Shown piece by piece: positions 39,111 through 51,530 of a DNA stretch of 64,000 nucleotides. The first letter of the stretch is position 1, and every line of letters starts with the position of its first letter. This DNA comes from Enoplosus armatus (Eukaryota; Chordata; Actinopteri; Centrarchiformes; Enoplosidae). A model generated the notes under the pieces. The model made no database searches, had not been told where the DNA came from, and saw only the letters and a list, made by a program, of their open reading frames with translations. Made by a program: the position numbers and the translations under genes. Where the stretch lies: positions 22,731,501 to 22,795,500 of the forward strand of contig NC_092186.1 in the NCBI RefSeq assembly GCF_043641665.1, read 5' to 3'.

Positions 39111-40769
39111 AAGTATCACGTCAAGCATGAAGCAAAGACCCGCTCTGTATTAGATGCACAGTGCAGTGTTGCTCAACGTTTTGATGACATGAATTCCTGC
39201 TTACTCAGGAGATTCAAAGTAGATACAGAATGAGGAGCGAGGGCAGGTGTAATAAAATCCTCCTCGACTGCTGTCAAGTCGTGTCAGGACGGCGTGGCGT
39301 TCTGCATTGTGCCAGAAACCTTGTTACTGAGCTGCAGAGTTGTTTGTTTTTTGCGCACACGGCTGGTGGTGGAGGCGCAATCATTTGTCTTGTCTGGTGT
39401 GTCTGTACTTGGACAGATTTATGGAGGATGGTAGCTCTAAAGACAGATCGGGTGATGCAGGAGAAACTTGAGGCGTCAAGGTTCATACCAGGAGGGCTTA
39501 TGAGCTGTATGAGTCACGTGATGGTGTCTGCAAAGAGTGCGGGGGCAAACTAGCAATTTTGAACGACTGATTATCAGCAAAAGTAACTGGATTGAATGTA
39601 TTAGGTGGCAGCATTTTGTTGAAGCTTTGCTGAAGGACCTTTCAATGACTTGTCTTACTTTTGGACCTACTTTTCTGCCTTTTTTTTTAAGATTATATAG
39701 TCCTTCACCCTGAAGCCTTTTTTTTTTTATTCAGATTTTTAAACAGACACACTGAAAGAGCTGCAACATTGAAAAGAATTTGGGTTTCGAGCCAAACATA
39801 CTGAGGAGGAAGTGGCATTCGCACGAGCAGGCTGTGCTGCCGGGACGCCGCAACGGGATGCAAGTGTTGACATGTGATGCAACCCAGGACGATCTCAGCT
39901 CTGCGCTGGTGTAAAAAGAAAAAAAAAATCCACACTGAGAATCCTCATTACCATGTGAATGAGTGTCAACAGGGATGTATGGCACACAGCAAAAGATTCC
40001 CCTCTGAGGTGGGGGGGTGGGAGGGGGGTGGCGAAACTCTGTACACACAACAAAGTGTTGTCTGTGTGGAGGAGAAAACTAGCTGGTGTGTGTTTTGCAC
40101 TTATCAAAAGAGGAGCCTCCATGAAGCGAAAGGAATTCAGGAAAAAAAAGAAAAGCCTATGGGAAAGTGGATCTAGTGTTTTGTCTTAGAGGAGGGAGAG
40201 AGATTCAGTCATTCAGAAGATTTAGACATGAATGTAATTGGCCTTACTGTCAGGCTCACGTGGCGCAGGTCCACACCGGCGCATCCAGGAAGTGAACTTT
40301 TTTTTTCTTTATAGGTTTGCATTCCTTTCGGCACCTCAGACAAACCCACACCGCTTCTCCCCCGTCCACCTCTCCCTCTCTCCCTCTCTCTCTCTTTCTC
40401 TTTATTTTCTCACACAGACGTGCACCCTCGTATTATGTGCTCCGGCCATCTGTCACCTTCAGGTCAATGGGGGGGTGCCCTGAGCACACCATCTTCGTGC
40501 CACCGCGGCACAGGCAAGCCCGACTGTGGTGGCTCCGTTCTAGAAAATGGACGGGGTCCTTCCTCTCTTTGTTTGCATCGCGGCGGTTGGTGTGACGGTC
40601 ACCTGCCGCTCGCTTGCTTGCAACAGCACACTCGTCGTAAATGAAGATTATACAATACATACATATAAGGGTTAGCTTTTTAAAAAATCTCGCCTCCGTC
40701 GTCCAAAAAGTTCTTCCCTAATGGATATTCTGCTGGTTCTCACTTCCACCCCTGCATTTTTCTTTAAAC

Positions 40770-40908
40770 ACCCAGGGCTGCAACTAACGACAGTTTTCAT
40801 TTTGTGTGTAATTATTATAAGCTGCAGATTACTTTCTCAAAAACTATTAAACTATGAACAATTACTCAATTATCAAAATAGTTGGTCATTTTCTGACGAT
40901 GGACTAAT
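40770..40908 (+). mobile_element. GCTGCAACTAACGA-family repeat, ends joined by deletion
   Basis: Starts CCCAGGGCTGCAACTAACG and ends TATCAAAATAGTTGGTCATT then GATGGACTAATAG, with the middle missing (about 140 bp). Confidence 0.65.
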
Positions 40909-42956
40909 AGTCCACAAGTGTAAAAGTAAAACAAGCTTAATTTATATCTCTTAAATGTTCCTCTTTTGTTTCAAGCCTTTGTATTCTTTGTGTCTTCGCC
41001 TCTTAGTGTCCAATGTGGTTCAGTTACCACCTTTAGATATGGCTCAAAAACAGTTCCCCTCGCTAACTATATACTGTAGTTTAAAGATGATTTTTATGGA
41101 AAGCAGACTCGGCGACTCCTTTATCTGTTCTTCATCAGGCCATCACGGTCTGATGCTTGACGCCACGCGAAAAATGGCTAAAATCTCAATTACTCGGTCA
41201 AACCGGTGCCCTGCCGTCGCTTCGCGTTGCTCCTGTGAAGGGAGTGTGTGACAGCGGAGGGAGACGGCGGCGAGGCTGTAAATCTGGAGCTGTGGTCTGG
41301 AATGCCTGCTCGTGTCAGAACACGCGTCCTCCTCCAGTTATGAAAGACCCCTTAAAGAAGATGGCATGCTGACAACAACTCCGTGCGCAACCGTCTCACC
41401 TCTCGCTGGCGGCGGGCAGAGGCTGCAGTTTTTGGATTGTCTTTAAACCCCCCCCCCCCAAAAAAAAGTTATTTCCTGCTTGTTTCAACATTTGAATAAT
41501 CCTTATCTCTCCCTGTGTTTCTACCTCTCAAATGTCCCGCTTTAGCTTCATTTGTGTCTGTCCCTCTAAGTGACCCTCATTTGATGTAGTTCATCTGGTG
41601 AAAAGGAAGTTCCCCTGGCTAAATATCAATTATAGGCTTAAGAGGCTGTAGTTTTGGACGTGCCTTGGTCTTAAAGATCTTTTAGGATTCGTTGTAAACT
41701 ATCCAATCACTGTTGTATTGTACTTTCCTGTAACAACACTGTTCATAGCTCAGAGTTTAAAGGAACTTCAGGCCAGAACAGCTGAAACAAACTATAGCCG
41801 GTTATTATCGCCTGCCAGCTTGGGCCCTACACATTAACTTGCGGGACTCAGTGCAGCAGCAGAGACATGCTGTATGTTTCCTCTCCGCTCTGCAGCCAGC
41901 GCATGCTAAATGCTACTGAGCTACGCAGCATTGGCTCTAATCCAAGCTAATGCAAACGCGCTGCTGGCTCAAGTCATACAAACACCCTTCTGGCTGGAAG
42001 CCTTCCTCAAACTAAACAGAGCAGAAAGGGAGAAATGGATGGCAGAGGGAGCTGCGATGGGTTGTGTTTTCGCAGGTCAAGCTGTTTGTTTTCTCACTGT
42101 GGCGATTAGAAATGCCTTAAAAGTGGCCCCTGTTCCTGCCACCGAAAGCTGTTTTATATACTCAGCAGTGTGTTATATAATCAGCTGGAACGCCGGGGAA
42201 TGGCATCCGTAACGGAATGAGCCCCGTCCCACTTTATATCATACTTGCCATGTTTCTCAAGTGGGGGAGAAGGGTCGAGCAGCAGCAAGTAAAAAAAAAA
42301 AAAAAAAGTTAAGTTCAGGACCCTGAAACTCCAGAGTTGGTGTTTGTGGGATTTTGAGGCTCTGGAAGTGGCTGCAAATTGTTGCGAGTCAACAGTTGCT
42401 TTATGAAGTTGCTTTGTAGATCACAGGGAAGCTGTTCGGAGAGGCTGGTGGACTTCCAAGGAAAGGTAAATCCCAGCAGAGCCCCCTCTGCTCTCTCTGT
42501 GCCGCTTTCGGGGCTTTGTCAATAAAAGCAACCAAGCAAAACCCCCCCCCCAAAAAACTAAAAACCAATCGACTGAGCAGAAGTTATGTAATTTGGAACC
42601 ATGTGATTTTTTAAAAAATTTTTTTACTTCTCTTCCCTTGGACTGCTCTGGATTAATAATATGTACCCAAAAAAAAGGCCTCATTCACACTTTTTAAACA
42701 GCACAGTGGCGCACGTGCGCGCGCTGGATGTGTTAGATTCCGATTTCCGTGAAGTGAAAATATTCCCCAAGTCTGTAATTTGGTGGCTGTAGCCTGGCGC
42801 GCACGAAAATTCAATTTCCTTGAGCAAAGGGAGAAGTTGTCATTATAGCATGCGGAGGGGCTCGTCTGGGAGCTGCTGAGGATCAAAACAGTCTTTTACA
42901 CCAGCCTGCTGTACGTGTTGGAGCAGGACCCTGCCCTCAGCGCCTCGCTCTCCCTG

Positions 42957-42957
<1 letters not shown>

Positions 42958-42996
<39 letters not shown>
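42958..42996. repeat. (CA)n microsatellite in syde2 intron 1
   Basis: About 19 units, ending about 900 bp upstream of exon 2. Confidence 0.97.
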
Positions 42997-42999
<3 letters not shown>

Positions 43000-43891
43000 C
43001 AGAGGTTGTTTTTCTACCGGCTGCATCTGCTCATCAACCCATGTGAAAATAAAAGCACGTCAGATGATTTGCAAAGGCGCTTTTTTTTGATTTGCCAGGG
43101 AAAAAGAAAATTCATATCATCTGATTGGAAAAACATCCACAAAATCCACAGAAACACACTCAGAGCTGTGAAGGGACGCTTTTAATGCTTCCTTTGGGAC
43201 ATTAAAGGACCACGTCACCGCCTCTACCGGCTGTACTTATCGTCACCCCCTTTACACACTCCCCCACACCCCCCCCCCTCCTTTCGGCTCTATTTTCACA
43301 GCTGTAAGGCCAGTGGTTTCTCGCTCTTTTTTTCCCAAGTTGCTGTGACGGAAGATATGTGTGCCAAATCCCTCCATCTCCCTGTGATCTCTGTTGAATT
43401 CAAAGCCCACGTATTCTCGACGCGCCACAGAGTAGAAAAGGGGGTGAGGTGCTCTCGGGTGGGGGGGGGGGGGGGGTGCTGTGGTGATGTGATTGAAAGT
43501 TTGACTGTGGTCATAAAAACAAAACCAGCTATAAAACATATCACAACTGAAAGAGACAAAAGAAAGACGTGGCTCTTTTTTCTTTTCTTTTCTTTTTTTT
43601 TTTTGAAAGGCAGAGACAAGAACAAGAGACAGGACAAGAGGCGAACACTATAAAAGCTAATGGCATTGTTCAGTGTTTCCACACCTGTGGTGTCTCGATA
43701 CAGATGTTTTCTTCAACTTGACAGGACATGAATAGTCTGAGATTAAACATCAGATTCTTTCACTTCAGTTGAATAATTGCTTAAATGATGATGATCAGTA
43801 GCTTTTTTTATGCCAAGCAAAGGATTTTCTTAGTGTCTCCCCGCATGAAGTTGTGACTCTCACACTCTGTCTCTCTCCGCCACTCCGTCAG

Positions 43892-44187
43892 CTTTCATTG
43901 AGAATGTCCAAACCCCCTGTGCTAATGGCCGCGAGGCGGGCAGGGCCAGTGAGTCACGGCGGCCCCCGCTCACCACCATCACGGTCTCCAAGAAGCGCAA
44001 CTGGCTGCAGCAGAGCTCCCTTGGAAAGAATCCCTGCGCCAAGGAGGAGCTGCAGGGAATGCTGGGAGCTGAGGAGGAGGGCAGCCAGGGCTCCCATCAG
44101 CCGCCACCTTCTCCCAGTCCCTCTCCGGACCACCTGAGACCCCTAGGGGGAGCCCCGTCCCGGCCGGTTCGCCTGCACCTGCCTCAG
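43892..44187 (+). CDS. syde2: syde2 coding exon 2
   Basis: Residues 690-788. The acceptor CCGTCAG ends at 43891; the split codon G/CT gives Ala, reading PPAFIENVQTPCANG. It continues with a Lys/Arg/Trp segment (TITVSKKRNWLQQSSLGK), a Glu/Gln stretch and a Pro/Ser-rich end (HQPPPSPSPSPDHLRP). Donor CCTCAG/GTTAGC, phase 0; length 296 is consistent with frame on both sides. No globular domain is evident; probably disordered scaffold sequence. Confidence 0.88.
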
Positions 44188-44425
44188 GTTAGCCTCGAGC
44201 ACTCTCTGTTAACTTGAATGAGTTTTTAAAGGAGTAGTTCTAGAGCCAGGCCAGCTGGCTCCCCCGTTTCCAGTCTTAATGCTAAGCTAAGCTAGCCGGG
44301 TGCTGGCTGTTGCTGTATATTTAGCATACAGACATGAGAGCGGTATCAATCTGTATGTTTCTGTTCAGGTGGGATGCTTCCTTTCGTCTTTTTAATCAAA
44401 AACTTTGGTTTCCGTCTTGATTTAG
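44188..44425 (+). other. syde2: syde2 intron 2 (238 bp)
   Basis: A short phase-0 intron. Roughly half of it (about 44226-44352) is an internally deleted copy of the fold-back repeat, leaving about 40 bp of other sequence on the donor side and 70 bp on the acceptor side, the latter with a modest T-rich tract. Confidence 0.85.
44226..44352. mobile_element. Fold-back repeat, internally deleted copy inside syde2 intron 2
   Basis: Begins TTTAAAGGAGTAGTTCTAG (a terminus), jumps to CAGCTGGCTCCCCCGTTTCC, then AATGCTAAGCTAAGCTAGCC and AGACATGAGAGCGGTATCAAT. About 127 bp. Confidence 0.78.
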
Positions 44426-44822
44426 GTCATCGTCGGTCAGGCCAAGGTGTCCCCCCACCCTCGGAGCGTGGACCCAGCCGAGGAGAACGACGCCGACGAT
44501 GAAGGAGAGATCTGGTACAACCCAATCCCCGAGGATGAGGAACCGGAGATGTCTCACCGACCCTCCGTTCGGCTGCTGGTTCCCCCTCGAGCAGAGTCCC
44601 AGAGGAGGCCCAGCAGGGGAGGGGATGCGGGCCACGGTAGCAGGACCCCGGGGGGCGGCAGCGGCACCGGGCCGGAGGCGCTCGGGGAAAACCTCTGTGG
44701 CGGTTCAGGAGACGGGAGTCAGGGGAATGCTGTACATTCCACAGAGGCACTACATCTGCACAGGCAGATGCTCGCGTGCAAACCTCAGGAGGAGGGGGGG
44801 CCTTCCTCCAGCAGAGCCACAG
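44426..44822 (+). CDS. syde2: syde2 coding exon 3 with SYDE EIWYNPIPE motif
   Basis: Residues 789-920 plus one base. The acceptor TTTAG ends at 44425. It contains the SYDE signature EGEIWYNPIPEDEE at 814-827; the core EIWYNPIPE is also present in human SYDE1 as I recall it, so this is strong family evidence. The rest is Ser/Gly/Arg-rich (RRPSRGGDAGHGSRTPGGG) and low in predicted structure. Donor ACAG/GTAAGAC, phase 1. Only 238 bp separate it from exon 2, whereas the next exon is 9.7 kb away. Confidence 0.92.
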
Positions 44823-46229
44823 GTAAGACAAAAAGAGACACATACACACCTCCGCTCATTCTCACCTTACTTCCCTCTCTGCTTTCTCCGACTTCTTCAT
44901 TCAGTCTTCATTCCTTCTGTCTTTTTGGCCGATGTTCGTGGGCCAATTATCCTCTGTCGCTTTGTCTCTCAGCCAGTCACCCTCGGCGTATTTTTGCAGT
45001 TGTTCACACCTTGAGCGCTAATTACAGCTATTGTTGAAAAATGTTCCCAATCAAAGGATCAACAGACTTATGTAGCTGCAAGTAAATCCCGGCTTACTAT
45101 ACCTTTACACAGAAATACATGAAGAAGTTTAAGACGACATAGCACCAATAAATGGGATTAAAATCCCAAATTCCTCTCGAAATCCCTAACAGATCTAGCC
45201 GTCCGAGCTCAGTTTGCTCTTGGTCTTGTTCTGTTTGATAGGAGCAGACAGGAGCCGTGGCTGTCTAATCATATCACTCCATATCAGTGTCCCTCATTAG
45301 TTAAACTCAGACAGGCATTAGCCAGGAGGAATTCAGAGCCGGCATTCCTCAACACCAAGAATATCCATTTACTTGTTACTGCAGCTCACGCAGAGGGCTG
45401 TGAACTTTGTGGTGGTCCTCGGAGTTTTTTTTTTTTTTTAGTCCTCAGTTGAATAAATGACCTGCAGAGATTAAGTAGAATTGGTGGAAATGAATCTCTG
45501 CACTTTAAAAAAAAAAAAATTGAATTCACTTCTTTGGAAATTGTTGACAACTCTGGTCGACAGCAACGACATAATGATGACAGCCAGCACGCGGCTCCCT
45601 GTCTCTCAATGAACTCGGCCTGTTTTGTTTTTTTTCTCTAACTTCCGACTTTTTGTTCTCTCTGATGTGGCAACACGGTAGTTTCAACCAATTGGCACAT
45701 CTTGAGCTGAGCCTATAATTACAACTTTTGACAACACTTTTCTGTGGCACGCAACAGACATGTTCTAGTTGTAGGAGCCGAGCGAAATCTAATACTTGAG
45801 CTTCAGTGTTCACGGCCGGCGGTTTTACTGCAGGAGTGAAGGCTTGAAATGAGCTCAGGAATAACTGTTTTCACCCTACAATACTGACGTTGGAAAAGTT
45901 GAAACCACGATGTCGTTGAGACCCGTTCCAGGAAGTGAAAGAATGCACTTTAGGCTCCAGTTTTACCATGTTTCAGAACAATAATCAGTACATTTAAAGA
46001 AACTCTTTGTCTGGCAGAGCGGGGAGTCTTAACTTCTTGAGGTGTTGCGTCCTCTCCCGAAACAAATCTGCCCGTGACAAGGACAAAGGTTTGATTGGCG
46101 GCCGATAAACTCCTTGATCCTCATTGACTGGCGTCAAACTGCTGGCTGTCTCTGGCGTCACGTGTGGCTCAGCAAAAAACCTGTCCATCCTGAGAGACTC
46201 TCCCTGTAGGATTAGGATTAGACCAGCCC

Positions 46230-46580
46230 CGAATGAGTCTCAGTGTACCGGCACAGGAAAGGCACTAATCAGTGCGCACGGAGCTAATTAAATTGAGGCT
46301 ATTTCTGCCCGCGCCTCTCGATAGCTTTCAGATCTATCTTGCGGTCCCGATGAAATGTGCCGGTGTCATTAGGGGCCTTTCATGCTGGGTAAGCAGATGA
46401 GTGGATGTAATTGGAGGCTGGAGTTGCTTGTTCAGCATTTTGAGCCGAGAAGCAATCTTGTTCTGAGCTTGTGTGAACAATTTTTTTTAATTTTCCCTGA
46501 GCTGTATGCCGTTTTCAGAAGTGATTAATTTGCCATCAATTTGCTTTCCATTCAAAGACCCGAGCCCCATTTACACCCCG
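46230..46580. promoter_or_regulatory. Candidate conserved non-coding block in syde2 intron 3
   Basis: Repeat-free block with GCTAATTAAATTGAGG (about 46281-46296), GTGATTAATTTGCCATCAAT (about 46521-46540) and GGATGTAATTGGAGG. Its texture resembles vertebrate developmental non-coding elements; unproven. Confidence 0.3.
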
Positions 46581-46880
46581 TAACAGATTCTGTTTAATGG
46601 GAGTGCCCGGTCGCAGGTCTGTGATAGTGTGGCTTTACTGGTGCTCTGACTGGTTGCTGTGAAAATGAGAAGCGGGAAGAACAGAAGTGTTTTTATTTTC
46701 TTTTTTTTTCTTTTTTTTTCCCTCCCCGCTCCGGAACTGCCCCCCCCCCCCCCCGCTGCTGCCTGTTGACTTTGCAATTGATTCCTGTGGGTTTGGCGAC
46801 GCCATCCCACACTTCACTGCAACAAAAAAGGGCAACAAGCCTGGCTACGTGTCATCAAAGAGGAAACACTCATTACTGGT

Positions 46881-46884
<4 letters not shown>

Positions 46885-46932
<48 letters not shown>

Positions 46933-47037
46933 GTGGGTGCAGCGGGCACCTCGGTTTAAAAGCAAAAGGAACGGAAGTACTGCTTCACCGTCTTTCTTCA
47001 CCTTTAGTTAGAAACCTCCTGTACCTCCAGAAATTGC

Positions 47038-47070
<33 letters not shown>
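46885..47070. repeat. Paired (GT)n arrays in syde2 intron 3
   Basis: Two arrays, 46885-46931 and 47041-47070, separated by about 110 bp of ordinary sequence. Confidence 0.95.
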
Positions 47071-47073
<3 letters not shown>

Positions 47074-49101
47074 TTGTGGTTGCTGTTAACTCAGTTTGTA
47101 TCGGCTGCAGGATGGCACTGCACCCCTCCTCCACGCCCACCGGTCAAACTGGGCCTGCGTGGGGACGTGGATAATTACAAAAACAACATTTTGCCGATTT
47201 GTCAGATAGGCTGGACCTTTGTGGCCTCATACACACTGAAGTGCCAGACCGTTGATGAGCTGTCCTCTCATAAACTGACAGTTTTCTGTATGCTAAAAAT
47301 GAAATAAGTGCATTTTTACTGTCCTATAGCTCAAACTATTCTAAACTGTCTGCAGTAGCTGGATGGTCATTGATCAGAATGATGCTTTGCCATTTTCTGG
47401 CAGTGGAAATGACTCTATAAGGGAAATCTATTTCTATTAAATAATAATAGTAATAATAATAATACAATAGACTGAAAAAGAAATTGATTACTTAAAGGGC
47501 CATACCATTTTTTTGTTGTTGCGTGTTTTAGCCTATTTACAACAACTCGCATATAGTTTCCATCACAGCTAACAGTTTTGAAAAACATTCAGTTGTAGGT
47601 TTTTGAATGTATTTTCCTATTTTCAGGCAGCCGTTGGCTTCCATTCATTTTAGTGAGGCATGAAGCTGATTCCTGCATTGTTTTTTTTTTTGTTTTTTTT
47701 TTTAATTAAAAGCAATGTTAACGTTATTGTAATGCAGTGCAGACCTTTCAGACTGATCTGCAACTTGATGTTCAGTGGGGTGGGGTCAAGCAAGTTTCGG
47801 GGGGTTTCAGACTTTTAGTCTTTTCATTGGCTTTGGTGCAGAAATAGAAAACAATAGCTGCCTGGAACTGCAACAAAAAAATGCATCCAAAATTCATTAA
47901 ATTTACACATTTGGTAATGGCCAGCAAAACTGTGAAATACACATAAGTTATGGTGGGGGGGGGCAAAACATAATTTAATTCTTAATGAGTGCATGTACCG
48001 AAAGATCAGAATAGGAAATACCAACCCAAAGTAAACCTCACTAAACACCTGTTTGTTGGTAGTAACACCGTTGTTACCACCACAGTGAGCCGTATCTTTA
48101 CCGCATCTGCCGTATGTGTGTTTAGGATACCACATCTTTGGTTGCCTCACCACATTTTTTGTAAAATGCACCCCTGGCTCCATGAGAATAGTGGCCTTTT
48201 GATGTAAGTAAGTCTTTTTTTTTTCTCCTGCAGAACAACAAGGAGTGCAGCCACAGTGTTGAACTCCACTATTTTAGTCGCCGCCTTCTGTGTCTTCTAT
48301 TTCAGATTCTTCCTCAAAATGAGCCCATACAGACTTCACTTTATCTGCAGGGCTAGAAATTTGACAGGCCTCTCGTTGATTGAGCACGAATAAGAGCGTC
48401 TGCCGAATTAATGAAGCAGTGCAGATGTAGATGACGCTCTGCGACTATAGCTTTCCTCTGTTCGGCTGGCTGGTTCTTTTTCCCTCACCGGATACACTCC
48501 AGACTCCTCGTGTGCTGCCTATTGACTGACTTTTTGTCCATCTGAATGCTCTATTTGTATGGAGAATAATGATTGATGGACTTTGGGGGTGGTGAGCATG
48601 GTGCGTTCCCAATCTCTTGTTCCCTTTAGCGCCCGTTCGGGGAATCTGACTTGGCCAGCGCTCAAAATGGGATCAGGGCTATTTCTGGGGGTTGTTTTGG
48701 TCACGCTGGCTGCTAAAGTTACACGAGAGTTCAAGCCTCCGAGCTGAGACCTGGAATCTAATCTCGGCTCACGATTGCACGGCCGGGTCTGGAGGAAGTC
48801 AACAACGCAGGGCGGCAACATTGTGAGAGCAGCACTTCCAAACCAGAGCAGATTCTTTAGCTTGGCACTAGATGTGAAGTTCGGGTCAAATAGTTTTCTC
48901 ATGGCTCTTTCTTTCTGGTCTGTTCTTCATTTCATCGCCGGAGCAGCCGAGGAAAACTGTTCCTGGTCTCTGTTTTTGATGAGTAAAGGCTTTTGTTTGT
49001 GCACACTAATGCATAATCCCGCTTTAACTGGCCATGCATGCATTGGGGGTCACAATAGTATCTGTAGTTAAGAGTGTTTACAACCCCCAAGCACTATTAG
49101 T

Positions 49102-49125
49102 TAGGGCTGCAACTAACTGATAAAC
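49102..49125 (+). mobile_element. GCTGCAACTAACTGA repeat start fragment
   Basis: TAGGGCTGCAACTAACTGAT only; the rest of the repeat is not recognisable. Confidence 0.4.
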
Positions 49126-49268
49126 CGCTGTAGGTCAAAGGCTTGAGGCTACATTAGCTGCTGAGTTGCATCATAGGTAATGCAGGCACCAGGTTTTTAC
49201 ACGAAGAAGTGGAAGCGTGGAATAAAACAGAATGATATCTCTGGTTCTGCTGCATCAATTTCGATCAT

Positions 49269-49270
<2 letters not shown>

Positions 49271-49309
<39 letters not shown>
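49271..49309. repeat. (GTT)13 microsatellite
   Basis: Perfect trinucleotide array in syde2 intron 3. Confidence 0.95.
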
Positions 49310-49310
<1 letters not shown>

Positions 49311-51104
49311 TTTAAACTGTAACTCATAGGAATGCAGTGCTAAATAGGCGGAGTACTCTTTTAAATGAACTTCAACTCAGTCTCCAGTGGGTAAAAGGGG
49401 TGTCCAGCTGGTTATAATCACACTCATCACACATCCTGATTTCGACTGATGAGGCAGTTTCCACTTTTCCCGACTTGTAAAACTCAGAGGGTTTTCTTTT
49501 TTCTTCTTCTTTTTTTTTTTGTGTGCAAATGCTTGATGTGATCGATCTGTCCATCACTTGCTGAGCTGAATCAAACAGATTTCGATGCGCCTCATCTATT
49601 GCTGTCAATAGATGACAGTTGAAAACAGCCGCCTCACTACATGAACGCGTGGCCTTTTGCTGTGTGAATGTAGCACCGCTGCCCAATGTTTGGCATTCGT
49701 AGAGTAATTGTTGTTTCAGCACTATTATATTCTGTCCTATAAGGTCATCTATAGTTTCTTGCTGCCTCTATGTGCCTTCAACAATAAATTCCTCCCCCGT
49801 TCTGTGTGATTCATTTTTATTGATACAGTTATATAAAAGCATTTCATTAATAACTTACTCGCTGTAAAATCATTAAATGAGTCATTAAATTAAGATTGCA
49901 TCTCCATAAAAGGTTTACTGCTGGACGTGTTTTCCGTTTAAGTCACTGATGAACTGAACACTCATCACGTAGCTGCTGGTACCTTGTTGTTTGTGTCGCG
50001 GCAGTGCAGCGGGGGCCGGTGCGGCTGCGGGCTGTCCAGAATTAGCAGCCACAGTTACAGCAGAGCAGGAACGCCCGCGGTGGTAGGCGAGCGAGGCTAC
50101 ATGAGGGCTGCTTTGGCGGGGGGCCATGTTGTGCTAGTGAGAAGGCCTGCATGCTTGGATATATTAGCAGGGGTTTTGTAACCATTGTCATGAAACGGCC
50201 GGGGGCTCCCGCGGGCCCCTGAAAGGCCTTCCAGCACTGAAAGATTTAGAGCCGAAAGGAGAGGAAGCAGCGCAGAGCCTGGCCTCGGTCACCGGGGCGA
50301 GGAAACTGCAGCACAAGCGTGCCATTCACCGGTTTATTTGCTCTCCTCTTGTTTGTCAGCACACCGTGGTCCTTTCTGTTTTTACATTTAACACACACAT
50401 TTGGCGGACATGCTTGCACGGACACTCACACACACTCAAGTGAATACAAGTGGTTTTACAGGGGTAATCAGGGACGGCAGATTATTGTCCCCCTGCAAGG
50501 CTTATCAGAGTATGCTCAGTGTCTGTCTCTCTCTTTCTCGCACACAAACACACACTCCCACATTGCTGTAGCCCAGGCGCCGAATATTGTTTCATTGGAG
50601 GACATTTCACATTATCCGACTAATGCTAGAGTGACAACTTGGCTCATTCCAGAGGATCGTAGAAACAAATATCAGGCGTATTTGATAAGGATCAGGTCGT
50701 CCCTCCCCCTGCACCTGTCTGGTGCCAGCGTTGTGAAAAGCCCTCGTCATAAATTCCTGGGCTTTGTTAAGAGGTGTCAGTGGCCGGGTGCCTGAGGAGG
50801 GCTGCAGGGTCAGGGAGGGCATGTGTGTGTATATGTGTGTTTATGCACGCATATTTACACGCACTCTCGCTTTGTGTCACAGTAATATGGTGAGTGCCTG
50901 TGCGTGTTAAAGTGTTGGGGGTGGACAGAGTCGCCCGGCTCAGGTGTCACCCAGAGAAATGCAGACCTTTTGCCCTTTGACCCGGGAACATGGCCCTGGA
51001 GGGTTGGGTGTCAAACCGTCGCCCCTGAACCTCGACTAGTGAGGTGTCACGTTACTCTCCTGGCTGCTGCCACAAGGCCAAAGCCTACAGAGGACTCAGC
51101 TGCA

Positions 51105-51139
<35 letters not shown>

Positions 51140-51488
51140 CCTCAGTCATTAACCACGCAGCAGTCATTAACTTTGTTTGGCAGATCTGCCTTCCAGGGCG
51201 GGTGGACGTTGCCCCAGTTAATGTTGATTATCAAATAAATGGAACAGCAGCAGGACACTGGTGGAAGTCGCTTTGATTCTCACTCCTGAGGGCTCTTCCG
51301 TGTGAGATGAGAGCATGAGACAGTCAAGTACATGGGCACTGATGTTGTTGTTTTTACTAATAAAGCTTCAGCAGTGAAGGTGGAAAGTGTTCTTAGTTGT
51401 GCATCTGCATTATTATAGGTATCACACATAGTATTGCCCATCAGTTTGAGTGAAATCGGTATCATAAGATTAATAATATCATTCTGTT

Positions 51489-51492
<4 letters not shown>

Positions 51493-51528
<36 letters not shown>
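51493..51528. repeat. (AT)18 microsatellite
   Basis: Perfect AT array; a self-complementary stretch that could extrude as a hairpin. Confidence 0.94.

Positions 51529-51530
<2 letters not shown>

Larger units (their letters stand above)
36142..43891 (+). other. syde2: syde2 intron 1
   Basis: A 7,750-bp phase-1 intron. The exon 1 frame stays open to a TAG at 36387-36389, allowing a retained-intron form with 82 extra residues. It holds a near full-length fold-back repeat (38518-39110), an interspersed-repeat fragment (40770-40908), a (CA)n array (42958-42996), polypurine/homopolymer runs (43462-43477 G; 43583-43604 T-rich) and a motif-rich block at 37860-38060 noted as a candidate enhancer. 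Stretches 39110-40770 and 40910-42950 show nothing I can name. Confidence 0.75.

Noticed and set aside
48219..48283. Acceptor-like TTTTTTTTCTCCTGCAG followed by AACAACAAGGAG in syde2 intron 3
   Set aside because: The following sequence has no donor in a frame that would join exons 3 and 4 sensibly and adds no SYDE motif.
48388..48411. AATAAGAGCGTCTGCCGAATTAATG resembling a common fish repeat tail
   Set aside because: Too short and without flanking similarity to call an element.
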